From Actinomycetota bacterium (lineage in GTDB: Bacteria > Actinomycetota > Actinomycetes > S36-B12), in NCBI GenBank assembly GCA_016870425.1, contig VGBQ01000085.1, positions 1-10,323 of the forward strand: DNA of 10,323 bases, in the 5' to 3' direction. Shown here piece after piece: positions 1 to 7,014 of this stretch. Each line of letters begins with the position of its first letter. Positions within the stretch are counted from its first letter, which is position 1. The notes below the pieces were generated by a model. That model saw only the letters and a program-made list of their open reading frames with translations. It ran no database searches and had not been told where the DNA came from. The position numbers were made by a program, and so were the translations under genes.

Positions 1-1569
1 GGGATCGACGCACTCGTGGTGACCCTCGCCGGCCTGGCGGTGGGCGCGGTGGTGTCGAGTGCCGCACCGGAGTTCGGCGTGCCCGCGATTGTTGACCGCC
101 TCGGCCAGCTCGATCCCGTCGTCCTCGTGGGCACTACCTCCTATCACTGGGCTGGGAAGCGCCACGAGCGCCGTGACCACCTCGTCGAGCTCGTGCGCGA
201 ACTGCCGAGCGTTCGAGCGTTGCTGGTCGTGCCGGGTGCCGATGACCTCACGAGCCCGGTCGATCCCGATGTCGTCGACGTGGCCGGCATTGCAGCGCGA
301 TGCGTCGCGGGAAGTGATCGCCTGCTCCAGGTGGACCTGCTCGCGGACGCGGAGCGCCGTCATCGGGGTGCGGCTCTCCAGGTTGAGGCCCTGTCCTTCG
401 ACCATCCGGCCTATGTGCTCTTCTCCTCGGGCACGACGGGCAAGCCGAAGTGCCTCGTGCATCGTGCGGGCGGGGTGCTCGTCAAGCATCTGGTGGAGGC
501 GGGCCTGCACGGCGACTTCGGCCCGGGTGACCGTGTCTGCTTCTACACCACCACGGGCTGGATGATGTGGAACTGGGCTGTCTCCGTCCTTGCCACGGGC
601 GCGACGCTCGTGCTTCACGACGGTGCGCCGACCTACCCCGGGACCGATGCGCTCTTCGCCCTGGCTGACGTGGCCGAGCTCACCCACCTGGGACTCGGTG
701 CCCGCTTGCTCGACGCGATGCGCTCCGAGGGCCGGGATCTGCGTGAAGGGCGCGATCTGGGGAGCCTGCGCATGGTTCTGGTGACCGGTTCTCCGCTGAC
801 CGAGGCGACCGCCAGGTGGCTTGTCGACGAATTGGGCGACGATGTGATGCCGCAGCCAATCTCGGGAGGCACCGATCTGGTCGGGTGCTTCGTCTCCGCC
901 GCGCCCACGCTCCCGGTGTGGCCGGGTGAGATCACGCGCGCGACGCTGGGCATGGACGTGGTCGTCTATGACGAGGAGGGGCGTCCGACCACCGATGGCA
1001 CGCCGGGCGAGCTCGTGTGCCGCAATAGCTTCCCCACCGTGCCGCTCGGCATCTGGGGCGATGACGACGGCTCGCGCCTGCACGACACGTATTTCGCGCG
1101 GTTCCCCGACGTATGGACACACGGTGACCTCACCTCGCGCACCGAGCACGGCGGATTCGTCATCCACGGGCGCTCGGACGCGACGCTCAACGTCGCGGGT
1201 GTGCGCATCGGCACCGGCGAGATCTACGCCGCGCTCGAGCACGTGCCGGAGGTCACCGACGCACTCGCGTTCGCGCAGGCCTGGGATGACGACACCCGGA
1301 TGGTGCTCCTCGTCGTGCTGGCTCCCGGCGCGACACTCGACGACGACCTGCGCGGGCGCATCAGGTCGACACTGCGCGAGCGGGGGTCACCGCGCCATGT
1401 GCCCGCGATCGTCGCCGAGGTGACCGAGCTGCCGCGCACGCTCACGGGCAAGCTCGCGGAGCTCCCGGTCGCCGACACCGTCAATGGCCGGCCCGTGCGC
1501 AACCGCGACGCGCTGGCCAATCCGGAGTCCCTGGACGCCATCGCCGCGCTGGAGGCTCTTCGGGCGTGA
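1..1569 (+). CDS. Acetoacetyl-CoA synthetase, 5'-truncated by the window edge
   Basis: This is an ANL-superfamily adenylating enzyme that activates acetoacetate with ATP and CoA to acetoacetyl-CoA in the cytoplasm, feeding ketone-body or polyhydroxybutyrate carbon into central metabolism. The frame is open from base 1, so the start lies upstream. About 522 codons are visible against roughly 650 in the family, so the N-terminal fifth is missing. Visible motifs are the phosphate-binding loop FSSGTTGKPK (421-450), TTTGWMMWNW just after it, the WTHGD hinge-side aspartate region near 1115, GRSDATLNVAGVRIGTGEIY (from 1168), and the C-terminal catalytic lysine in LTGK (codon 1450-1452), followed by NGRPVRNRDALANPE. 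The GRSDATLN..GVRIGT.EIY and GRPV.NR.ALANPE signatures favour acetoacetyl-CoA synthetase over acetyl-CoA synthetase. The 61-nt gap to the HAD gene allows co-transcription. No functional link to the kynurenine block is visible. Confidence 0.92.
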   Translation, partial: GIDALVVTLAGLAVGAVVSSAAPEFGVPAIVDRLGQLDPVVLVGTTSYHWAGKRHERRDHLVELVRELPSVRALLVVPGADDLTSPVDPDVVDVAGIAARCVAGSDRLLQVDLLADAERRHRGAALQVEALSFDHPAYVLFSSGTTGKPKCLVHRAGGVLVKHLVEAGLHGDFGPGDRVCFYTTTGWMMWNWAVSVLATGATLVLHDGAPTYPGTDALFALADVAELTHLGLGARLLDAMRSEGRDLREGRDLGSLRMVLVTGSPLTEATARWLVDELGDDVMPQPISGGTDLVGCFVSAAPTLPVWPGEITRATLGMDVVVYDEEGRPTTDGTPGELVCRNSFPTVPLGIWGDDDGSRLHDTYFARFPDVWTHGDLTSRTEHGGFVIHGRSDATLNVAGVRIGTGEIYAALEHVPEVTDALAFAQAWDDDTRMVLLVVLAPGATLDDDLRGRIRSTLRERGSPRHVPAIVAEVTELPRTLTGKLAELPVADTVNGRPVRNRDALANPESLDAIAALEALRA

Positions 1570-1630
1570 GCGTTCCGCTGCGCGGACTGGCCGGGTCGGC
1601 GTTCCGGCAGTGGATCGGCAGGATGGGGTC

Positions 1631-2290
1631 ATGGCTCCCGCGCAAGCACTCCTGCTCGATGTCGGTGTCGTGCTCTTCAAGTCCGCATGGGAGATCGCCG
1701 ACGACTATGAGCGTCTGCGGGGCCTGCCCGCGGGCACCGTCGTCGGACGCGGTCCACTGGAGTGGACCGGCCCGGACCCGACCTGGGAGCGCTATCGCCG
1801 AGGTGAGATCACCGAGCGGGAGTACTGGCTCACCTTCGCCGACACCGCGGTGGCCAATGGAGCCCCCCTCGACGGCCACCCCCACCTGATGCGCGCGATG
1901 TTCCAGCAGCCCGGCGTGGAGCCGGTGAGACCCCAGGCACTCGCGCTCGTGGAGGAGTGCAAGAGGGCGGGCAAGCGGCTGGGCATCCTCACCAATGAGC
2001 TCATGGACTTCCAGGGCCGGGAGTGGGTCGAGTCGCAAGGCTGGTTCCCCGACTTCCCCGTGCTCGTCGACTCCTCCGAGTTGGGCATCCGCAAGCCCGA
2101 TCCGCGCCCCTACCTGCTCTCCGCAGAGCTCCTGGGCCTGTCGCCTGAGGAGATCGTCTTCATCGACGACAACCCCGCCTATGTCGAGGGGGGCCTCGCG
2201 GTGGGGATGCGCAGCATCCTCCTCGACGTCCTCGACCCCGGTGCGGCCTTCGACGCGGCCCGCGCCGAACTCGGCCTCGGGCCGGTCTAG
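1631..2290 (+). CDS. HAD-superfamily hydrolase, YihX-like phosphatase
   Basis: A 219-residue cytoplasmic HAD hydrolase, probably a phosphatase acting on a small phosphorylated metabolite; the substrate cannot be read from sequence. The ATG at 1631 was chosen because the HAD nucleophile strand begins at once after it, and purine-rich AGGATGGGG lies just upstream. The in-frame extension back to 1484 overlaps the synthetase gene and is unrelated to the family. Motif I is LLLDVGVVL with nucleophile Asp10, motif II ILTN (Thr121), motif III Lys155 in LGIRKPDP, motif IV FIDDN (Asp179/Asp180). The usual acid/base aspartate two residues after the nucleophile is Gly12, as in E. coli YihX (DLGNVI). The RGEIT..EYW cap helix and LG.RKP..R.Y also resemble YihX. 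Residues 21-100 form the small helical cap. A sugar-phosphate phosphatase role is inference from that resemblance. Confidence 0.88.
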   Translation: MAPAQALLLDVGVVLFKSAWEIADDYERLRGLPAGTVVGRGPLEWTGPDPTWERYRRGEITEREYWLTFADTAVANGAPLDGHPHLMRAMFQQPGVEPVRPQALALVEECKRAGKRLGILTNELMDFQGREWVESQGWFPDFPVLVDSSELGIRKPDPRPYLLSAELLGLSPEEIVFIDDNPAYVEGGLAVGMRSILLDVLDPGAAFDAARAELGLGPV

Positions 2291-2310
2291 CCGCTCCGGC
2301 GTGGCGCTTC

Positions 2311-2330
2311 GGGTCCGAATTGTCGGACTC
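2311..2330. promoter_or_regulatory. Inverted repeat upstream of the winged-helix regulator
   Basis: The 97-nt gap between the HAD stop and the regulator start contains GTCCGA-ATTG-TCGGAC (2313-2328), a perfect 6-bp dyad with a 4-nt centre. It extends to eight pairs if one G-T pair is allowed. There is no T-run after it, so it is a weak terminator candidate for the HAD gene. It could equally be an operator for the regulator downstream, which starts about 60 nt further on. Both readings are inference; I see no convincing -10/-35 pair. Confidence 0.35.
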
Positions 2331-2387
2331 ATGTGCCACGATGTGATCGCACCACCGCGGGGGCGGTGCTGGGATTCGGGGGGATCC

Positions 2388-2915
2388 ATGTCGATAGATG
2401 GTGACGGCACGCGTGTCCTGGTGCTCAGCACCGGCCCGGGCGGCCGTATGGCGGGGCTCCTGGGCGTGCTCGACGGCGCCGGTTATCGCGTCGAGGTGCG
2501 CGACCACTCCGATGCCACGGGGCGCTTGCCCATCGAGGCGATGGAGTACGACGTGGTGCTGCTGGAGCCGCGGTCCCTGGCCCGCCAGCCTGTGCCGGCC
2601 GCAGACCTGGCTGACGTCGAGGTGGGTCGCCTGCGCATCGACTCGCGTCGGCGTACCGTCCTGGTCGACAACGTGCCTGTGCGTATGTCCGCGCGCGAGT
2701 TCACCCTCCTGCACCACCTGGCCGCGCATCCTGATGTGGTCTTCAGCCGCGACTCCCTCCTGCGCTCCGTCTGGGGCTCTGCGTGGCGCACCGAAGGCTC
2801 GGTGACGGAGTACATCAGGCGCCTGCGCATCATCTTGGAGCCGACCGGGCTGGGCGAGTGCATCGTCACCCGCAAGGGCTTCGGATACTCCTTCGACCCG
2901 GATGCGGCGAGGTGA
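2388..2915 (+). CDS. OmpR/PhoB-type winged-helix regulator with a shortened, degenerate receiver
   Basis: A 175-residue DNA-binding protein. Residues about 78-170 are a Trans_reg_C winged helix: a beta strand platform (VGRLRIDSRRRTVLVDN), the MSAREFTLLHHLAAHP helix, SRDSLLRSVWG, the recognition helix SVTEYIRRLRIIL, and the wing VTRKGFGYSF. The N-terminal 60 residues look like the first half of a receiver domain (RVLVLSTG ... GAGYRVEV ... YDVVLLEP). The acidic pair that binds magnesium is absent, the phospho-acceptor aspartate position is Glu60, and the remaining strands and helices of a normal 120-residue receiver are missing. Phosphorylation control is therefore unlikely. The ATG at 2388 follows GGGGGGATCC, a good ribosome binding site. 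No sensor kinase gene lies next to it. Its 3' end converges on the kynurenine operon with only 7 nt between stop codons. Its target is unknown; family assignment is firm, role is not. Confidence 0.88.
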   Translation: MSIDGDGTRVLVLSTGPGGRMAGLLGVLDGAGYRVEVRDHSDATGRLPIEAMEYDVVLLEPRSLARQPVPAADLADVEVGRLRIDSRRRTVLVDNVPVRMSAREFTLLHHLAAHPDVVFSRDSLLRSVWGSAWRTEGSVTEYIRRLRIILEPTGLGECIVTRKGFGYSFDPDAAR

Positions 2916-2920
2916 GCCGC

Positions 2921-2955
2921 GCCTATCTGCGGCGGGCGGCGAAGCCGAGATAGGC
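2921..2955. terminator. Possible bidirectional terminator hairpin at the convergent gene ends
   Basis: GCCTATCT (2921-2928) pairs perfectly with AGATAGGC (2948-2955). Inside it CGGC-GAA-GCCG (2937-2947) forms a second short stem that stacks on the right arm, leaving an 8-nt bulge on the left. The structure covers the stop codon and last residues of the monooxygenase gene and begins 5 nt after the regulator stop. There is no T-tract. With only 7 nt between the two convergent stops, a terminator for either gene would have to overlap coding sequence like this. Confidence 0.4.
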
Positions 2956-4236
2956 CAGGCCGGCTAGTCCCACGGCAGTCGCGATGCCGGCCACGGTGCG
3001 CTGGCGGCGGACGGTCGGCTCGATGGACGCGTAGGGAACCGTGCTGAAGCTCACCATTTCGTAGCGCGTCTTGTATCGGTCGCCGAGTGCGCGGTGCAGC
3101 AGGAGCTCGGTGCTGTGCAACGCCCGGTAGGACAGGGCGTTAACCGAGTCGCGCATCTCGACGAAGTTGTGGAGCGCGAGGTCGGCGATCGCATCGCCCT
3201 GGGGCTTGCGGATTCGCGCGTAGGCATCGAGCGCTGGCTCCCAATTGCCCGCGTGGAGCTCGAGCTGGGCGATGAGCTCGATGCAGTCCTCGAACCCGGC
3301 GTTGGCCCCTTGGCCGTAGAAGGGGCAGATGGCGTGGGCAGCATCGCCGATGAGTGCGACGCGACCGGCATTCCACGGTGAGCAGCGCACGGTGAGCAAA
3401 GCACCGACGGGATTGAGCCGGTAGTCCTCCTCCAGATCCGGCATGAGTTCCGAAGCATCGGGGTAGTTGTCATCGAAGTAGCGGCGCGCCTGCTCAGGCG
3501 TGACGATCTCCTCGAAGGACCCCGGACCGGTGCGCGGCCAAAAGAGCGTCGCGGTGAAGGACTTGTCGAGGTTGGGCAGCGCAATCATCATGGAGGCCCC
3601 ACGCGGCCAGATGTGCAGCGCGCCCGGGTCGAGGGCAAAGTCACCGTCGACCGGGGGGATATCGACCTCCTTGTAACTGTGACTGAGGTAGTCCTGGGAG
3701 AAGTCGAATCCGACCCGACCCTGCATCGCGCGACGCACGACACTGAAGGCTCCGTCCGCGCCAATGATCGCGTCGGCGACCACGTCGACCGCTCCATCGG
3801 GTCCCGCGAAGGACATCGTGTGCGAGTCGATGTCGAGCGCCGTAAGCCGGTGCTCGAAGTGCAGGCTCACTCCGGGCAGCTTCTCCGCGGCGTCGAGGAG
3901 CACGGCGTTCAGCTCGCCGCGGCTGATCGAGTTGATGCCTCGCTCGCCATCGGCGCTGTAGGACTGGAATTCCTCCTCGCCCGTGACGGAGTGGATCATG
4001 CGGCCGCGCATGAGCAGCCCCCGAGCCAGCACGTCGTCCTCGAGGCCGACCTGCTTGAGCGCGGTCAGACCACGCGTGGAGAGGGCGAGGTTGATGCTCC
4101 GCCCGCGCTCGGGGCCCGCCTGCCGTGGGTCGGGACGGCGTTCGTAGACATCCACCGAGTAGCCGCGCTGGCCGAGCATGGTGGCCAGCAGGGCGCCGGT
4201 CAGGCCGGATCCGACGATTGCGACGCGCTCGGTCAT
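2923..4236 (-). CDS. kmo: Kynurenine 3-monooxygenase with C-terminal membrane segment
   Basis: A FAD-dependent aromatic hydroxylase that converts L-kynurenine to 3-hydroxykynurenine using NADPH and O2. The 437-residue protein opens with the dinucleotide-binding fold VAIVGSGLTGALL (GxGxxG at 9-14) and acidic YERR at its second strand. It has GRSINLALSTRG (45-56), MRGRM (76-80), the DG motif IIGADGAFSVVR (157-168), and the FAD GD motif RVALIGDAAHAICPFYGQGANAGFED (292-317). HNFVEMRD (356-363) and YEMVSFSTVPY (392-402) match the substrate-pocket segments of the family. Residues about 414-433 are a hydrophobic segment followed by ARRR, which reads as a single membrane anchor. Its ATG overlaps the ACMSD stop by 4 nt (ATGA), so translation is probably coupled. 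It is the last gene of the block. Confidence 0.95.
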   Translation of the reverse strand: MTERVAIVGSGLTGALLATMLGQRGYSVDVYERRPDPRQAGPERGRSINLALSTRGLTALKQVGLEDDVLARGLLMRGRMIHSVTGEEEFQSYSADGERGINSISRGELNAVLLDAAEKLPGVSLHFEHRLTALDIDSHTMSFAGPDGAVDVVADAIIGADGAFSVVRRAMQGRVGFDFSQDYLSHSYKEVDIPPVDGDFALDPGALHIWPRGASMMIALPNLDKSFTATLFWPRTGPGSFEEIVTPEQARRYFDDNYPDASELMPDLEEDYRLNPVGALLTVRCSPWNAGRVALIGDAAHAICPFYGQGANAGFEDCIELIAQLELHAGNWEPALDAYARIRKPQGDAIADLALHNFVEMRDSVNALSYRALHSTELLLHRALGDRYKTRYEMVSFSTVPYASIEPTVRRQRTVAGIATAVGLAGLAYLGFAARRR

Positions 4237-5252
4237 GGCGAGGCCTCCGTGGCGGGGGAGAGGGCGAGGAAGCGCTCGGCGTTGCCGCCGAGGATCAACG
4301 AGCGATCACGCTCGCTGAGGAAGTCGGCGTCACGGACGACGCGCCCGGCGGGCCTCTCGCCGATCGGATAGGGATAGTCCGACCCCATGAGCACCCGCTC
4401 GGCGCCCATCGTGTCGACCAGCAGGCGCAGCGCCCGCTCGTCGAGCACCACGGAGTCGACGGAGAATCGATCGAGGTACGCCGAGGGAGGTTGCTCTGAG
4501 GTGCCGATGATGTCGTGGCGCATGTGCCAGGCATTTTCGAAGCGGCCGAGCCAGAAGGCGAAGGAGCCGCCTCCGTGCGCGAAGCAGATGCGTAGGTCAT
4601 CGCTCACCCGGTCGAAGACCCCACCGAGGATCATCGCGATGATCGACAGGTGCGTCTCAGCGGGCATGCCCACGATCCACTGAGCCATCCAGCGATCCAG
4701 TCGCGGTGAGATCGGCATGTCCCACGGGTGCACGAAGACGGGGGCGCCGCGTGCGGCGCAATGCTGAAGGAACTCCACGGTGCCCGGGTCGTCGAGATCG
4801 CGGTCGCCGACGTGGTTGCCGATCTCCACGCCGCGATGCCCGGCCTCCAGGCACCGGTCCAGCTCCGCGCATGCGGCGTCGACGTCCTGCAGGGGCACCT
4901 GGCAGAAGGGCAGCAGCCGGTCCGGAAGGGGGGCGCAGATCTCGAGGGTGAGGTCATTGAAGATGCGGGAGACCTTGGCGGCTGCCTCCGGGGACTGGGC
5001 GTAGGAGAAGAAGACCGGCGTTGGCGACACGACCTGGATGTCCACCCCGTCGGCGTCCATGTCAGCCGCGCGCACCTCCGGATCCCAGCACTGGTCGGTG
5101 ATCCGGCGGAAGTCCCGGTCGCCGATGACGATCATCGCCTCTCGCTCGGACTCGAGTCGCAGGCTCGGCCACGGCCCGGGAGATCCGGTCACCTCTGCGA
5201 GATCAGGCCATCCGCGCGGCACGGGATGCGAGTGAGCATCGATGACGGGCAC
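4233..5252 (-). CDS. 2-amino-3-carboxymuconate-6-semialdehyde decarboxylase (ACMSD)
   Basis: A zinc-dependent amidohydrolase-fold decarboxylase that turns ACMS into 2-aminomuconate semialdehyde, diverting carbon from quinolinate/NAD synthesis into catabolism. I chose the GTG at 5252, giving 339 residues: it places VIDAHSH at the N-terminus as in the family, has AAAGG six bases upstream, and sits 2 nt after the 3-HAO stop. The longer in-frame reading up to 5519 runs through the 3-HAO gene and is not plausible. Metal and catalytic residues line up with the Pseudomonas fluorescens enzyme at a constant offset of two: His7 and His9 (DAHSHP), His175 (VHPWDMP), His226 (FAHGGGSFAF) and Asp292 (GSDYPYPIG), with Arg49 at the substrate-arginine position. 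The stop overlaps the monooxygenase ATG by 4 nt. The enzyme looks fully active. Confidence 0.95.
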   Translation of the reverse strand: MPVIDAHSHPVPRGWPDLAEVTGSPGPWPSLRLESEREAMIVIGDRDFRRITDQCWDPEVRAADMDADGVDIQVVSPTPVFFSYAQSPEAAAKVSRIFNDLTLEICAPLPDRLLPFCQVPLQDVDAACAELDRCLEAGHRGVEIGNHVGDRDLDDPGTVEFLQHCAARGAPVFVHPWDMPISPRLDRWMAQWIVGMPAETHLSIIAMILGGVFDRVSDDLRICFAHGGGSFAFWLGRFENAWHMRHDIIGTSEQPPSAYLDRFSVDSVVLDERALRLLVDTMGAERVLMGSDYPYPIGERPAGRVVRDADFLSERDRSLILGGNAERFLALSPATEASP

Positions 5253-5254
5253 GC

Positions 5255-5785
5255 TCAGCCTTTGCCGGGGTGAAGGTGGCCGCATGACGCGCAGGTGCGC
5301 GACGTCTCGTCGGCGTAGAAAGCCTCGAAGATCGGCGGCAGGTCGGCAGCGATGTCGCGCACCTGCAACTCGACCTCGTGGACCTTCCCGCCGCACTCCG
5401 GGCAGTACCACTGGAACTTCTCCAGCGTCCCCTCCTCGCGCGGGCGCTCGAAGACCAGGCCGATTGAGCCGGCCTCGGGTCGCTGGGGGGAGTGCGGCAT
5501 GTTGCGCGGCAGCACCCACATCTCGCCCTCACGAACGTCCACGCGCGCGGGACCGTCCTCGGTCATCACGTTGACATGCATGTTGCCCCGCACCTGGTAG
5601 AAGACCTCCTCGTAGGGGTCCACGTGGAAGTCGGTGCGCTGGTTGGGCCCGCCGACGACCATGACGATGAAGTCCTCGTGGCCGGGGAACATCTCCTTGT
5701 TGGCCACCGGCGGCTTGAGGCTGGGACCGTGCTCATCGACCCAGGCGGTGAAGTTGAGGGTCTTGGTGACGTCCGACATGGTCAT
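5255..5785 (-). CDS. 3-hydroxyanthranilate 3,4-dioxygenase
   Basis: A non-haem Fe(II) cupin dioxygenase that opens the ring of 3-hydroxyanthranilate to give ACMS. The 176-residue protein has the full set of ligands, at a constant offset of three from the Cupriavidus metallidurans enzyme: iron ligands His54, Glu60, His98, and substrate residues Arg50, Arg102, Glu113. The C-terminus carries the second, rubredoxin-like iron site of bacterial and fungal members, CPEC (128-131) and CASC (165-168). Two ATG codons are possible. The one at 5785 overlaps the deaminase stop as ATGA; the one at 5779 gives MSDVTK. Both are served by the GAGGAAGGGA purine run. I kept the first because of the coupling overlap, but the second is almost as good. 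The ACMSD start follows after 2 nt. Confidence 0.96.
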   Translation of the reverse strand: MTMSDVTKTLNFTAWVDEHGPSLKPPVANKEMFPGHEDFIVMVVGGPNQRTDFHVDPYEEVFYQVRGNMHVNVMTEDGPARVDVREGEMWVLPRNMPHSPQRPEAGSIGLVFERPREEGTLEKFQWYCPECGGKVHEVELQVRDIAADLPPIFEAFYADETSRTCASCGHLHPGKG

Positions 5786-6210
5786 TCCCTTCCTCGGCGT
5801 GCGGCGACGGCCTGGATCTCGATGAGCAGGTGAGGGTGGGGGAGCTCGCGCACGGCGACCGTCGTGCGCGTCGGTCCCGTGTGGTCGAAATACTCGGCGT
5901 ACACCTCGTTGTAGCCACCGAAGTCCGCCATGTCGACAAGATACGTCGTGACCTGGACCAGATCCGTGAGACCGCAGTCAACCGAGGCGAGGATGTCGGC
6001 AATGTTGTCGATCACCGCGCGCGTCTGCTCGCGGATGTCCAGGCGCACGCCGCCATCGGCGAGGACCTCGACCCCGGCGAAGGAATCATCGCTGCGGCGG
6101 CTGCTGGTGCCCGACACCCACACGAGGTCGCCCACGACCTTGACGTGCGGATAGGCGCCCCGAGGCGTGGCCTTGCCGGGCACCACCTTGGTGAGTGCAT
6201 CGCCGGTCAT
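5782..6210 (-). CDS. 2-aminomuconate deaminase, RidA/YjgF family
   Basis: This probably hydrolyses 2-aminomuconate to 4-oxalocrotonate and ammonia, two steps after ACMSD. From the ATG at 6210 it is 142 residues; that start has GGAG nine bases upstream. An earlier in-frame ATG at 6231 would add seven residues (149) but lacks a ribosome binding site. The sequence shows TPRGAYPHVKVVGDLVWVSG, GTSSRRSD, LDIREQTRAVIDNIADIL, DLVQVTTYLVDM and GPTRTTVAVRELPHPHLLIEI, with the conserved Arg of the RidA active site in GPTRTTV. The PRG..PHVK start, SGTSSRR, and the HPHLLIEI end resemble Pseudomonas AmnD/NbaF rather than generic RidA imine deaminases. Placement between formamidase and 3-HAO supports the specific call. 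A general enamine/imine deaminase remains the alternative. Its stop overlaps the 3-HAO ATG by 4 nt. Confidence 0.88.
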   Translation of the reverse strand: MTGDALTKVVPGKATPRGAYPHVKVVGDLVWVSGTSSRRSDDSFAGVEVLADGGVRLDIREQTRAVIDNIADILASVDCGLTDLVQVTTYLVDMADFGGYNEVYAEYFDHTGPTRTTVAVRELPHPHLLIEIQAVAARRGRE

Positions 6211-6238
6211 GTGCACATTCTCCGCGTCCATGCCGGCA

Positions 6239-7012
6239 TCAGTCCAGCAGGGCGCGCGTGAGCGCTTCGCGGCGCAGGGCCGACACCCGCGAGTTCGGAT
6301 CGAGGATCTCGTAGTGCGTGTCCCCGGGGATGATCGTGAGGTCGGCCTCGATGCCGTGCGCGTGCAGGTGCGCGAGATAGGTCTGGCTCTGCGACACGGG
6401 TACGTCGACGTCCTCGGTGCCGTGCAGGAGCAGTCGACGCGACACCGGATCCGGGGTGAGCGCATGCGGATCGGTGACGGCGTACCTCTCGGGCACATCC
6501 TCGGGGCGACCGCCCATGAGGGTATCGATCGCGCCGTCGCCGAGCTTGTCGCGGCTGCCGATCCCCAGGCAGGCGACCGGGGCGTGGAGCACGACGAGGT
6601 CGAAAGCGGCCGCGTCGGGATCCGCCCCCGGTGCGTCCGCGGGCAGGGCACGCCGCGATGTCGCCCACGCGGCGAGGCCACCGCCCGCGGAGTGGCCGAG
6701 GAGGGCTCGCCGCGTGGTGTCGATCCCGTGGCGGGCCGCCTCCGCGAGCCCCTGATCGATCGCTGTGGCGACATCGTTCATGGTCGTCGGCCAGGGGAAC
6801 TCATACGTCCGGTATTCGATGCTCCACACCGCGAAGCCGTGCGCTGCCAGGTCGAGGGCGGTGGCTTCCTCGAGGTCCAGGCGCCAGACCGGCCGCCAGT
6901 AGCCGCCGTGCACGACGATGACGAGTGGTGGCCGCGCGGATCCGTCCTCGGGGATGAACCACTCGCCGAACTGCCGGGCATGATCGCCATAGGGCTCGGT
7001 GAAGCGTCGCAT
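6239..7012 (-). CDS. Kynurenine formamidase, alpha/beta-hydrolase type
   Basis: This likely hydrolyses N-formyl-L-kynurenine to L-kynurenine and formate, the second step after tryptophan dioxygenase. The 257-residue protein is an alpha/beta hydrolase with the oxyanion motif HGGYW (35-39), which is diagnostic of serine-type (AFMID/Bna7-like) formamidases, the nucleophile elbow GHSAGG (Ser108), an acid in GTEDVDVP (Asp201 or Asp203) and the catalytic His233 in GDTHYE. IEYRTYEFPWPTTMND (65-80) matches the lipase/esterase-like region after strand four. It has no signal peptide, so it is cytoplasmic. It starts 2 nt after the kynureninase stop. It is unrelated to KynB, the metal-dependent formamidase common in bacteria. 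The precise substrate is inferred from HGGYW plus operon context. Confidence 0.9.
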   Translation of the reverse strand: MRRFTEPYGDHARQFGEWFIPEDGSARPPLVIVVHGGYWRPVWRLDLEEATALDLAAHGFAVWSIEYRTYEFPWPTTMNDVATAIDQGLAEAARHGIDTTRRALLGHSAGGGLAAWATSRRALPADAPGADPDAAAFDLVVLHAPVACLGIGSRDKLGDGAIDTLMGGRPEDVPERYAVTDPHALTPDPVSRRLLLHGTEDVDVPVSQSQTYLAHLHAHGIEADLTIIPGDTHYEILDPNSRVSALRREALTRALLD

Positions 7013-7014
7013 CG

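Noticed and set aside
16..18. A GTG start for the acetoacetyl-CoA synthetase at 16.
   Set aside because: The frame is open to base 1 and about 130 N-terminal residues of the family are missing, so the true start must lie left of the window.
1570..1606. GCGTTCCG repeated twice in the 61-nt gap after the synthetase, with a short GCCGG/CCGGC stem.
   Set aside because: The repeats and the stem are too short and GC-rich to distinguish from background.
3613..4371. A 252-codon open frame on the + strand opposite the monooxygenase gene.
   Set aside because: It is antisense to a strongly supported gene, has no recognisable domain, and is expected in high-GC DNA.
5253..5519. An N-terminal extension of about 89 residues on ACMSD, in frame up to 5519.
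   Set aside because: It runs antiparallel-free but fully inside the 3-HAO gene in another frame, is Arg/Ala/Gly-rich without family similarity, and the family N-terminus (VIDAHSH) begins at the GTG at 5252.
6232..6774. A long reading frame leading into the deaminase, suggesting a fusion protein.
   Set aside because: The upstream part lies within the formamidase gene in another frame and has shadow-like Ser/Arg/Pro composition; the deaminase has its own start and ribosome binding site.
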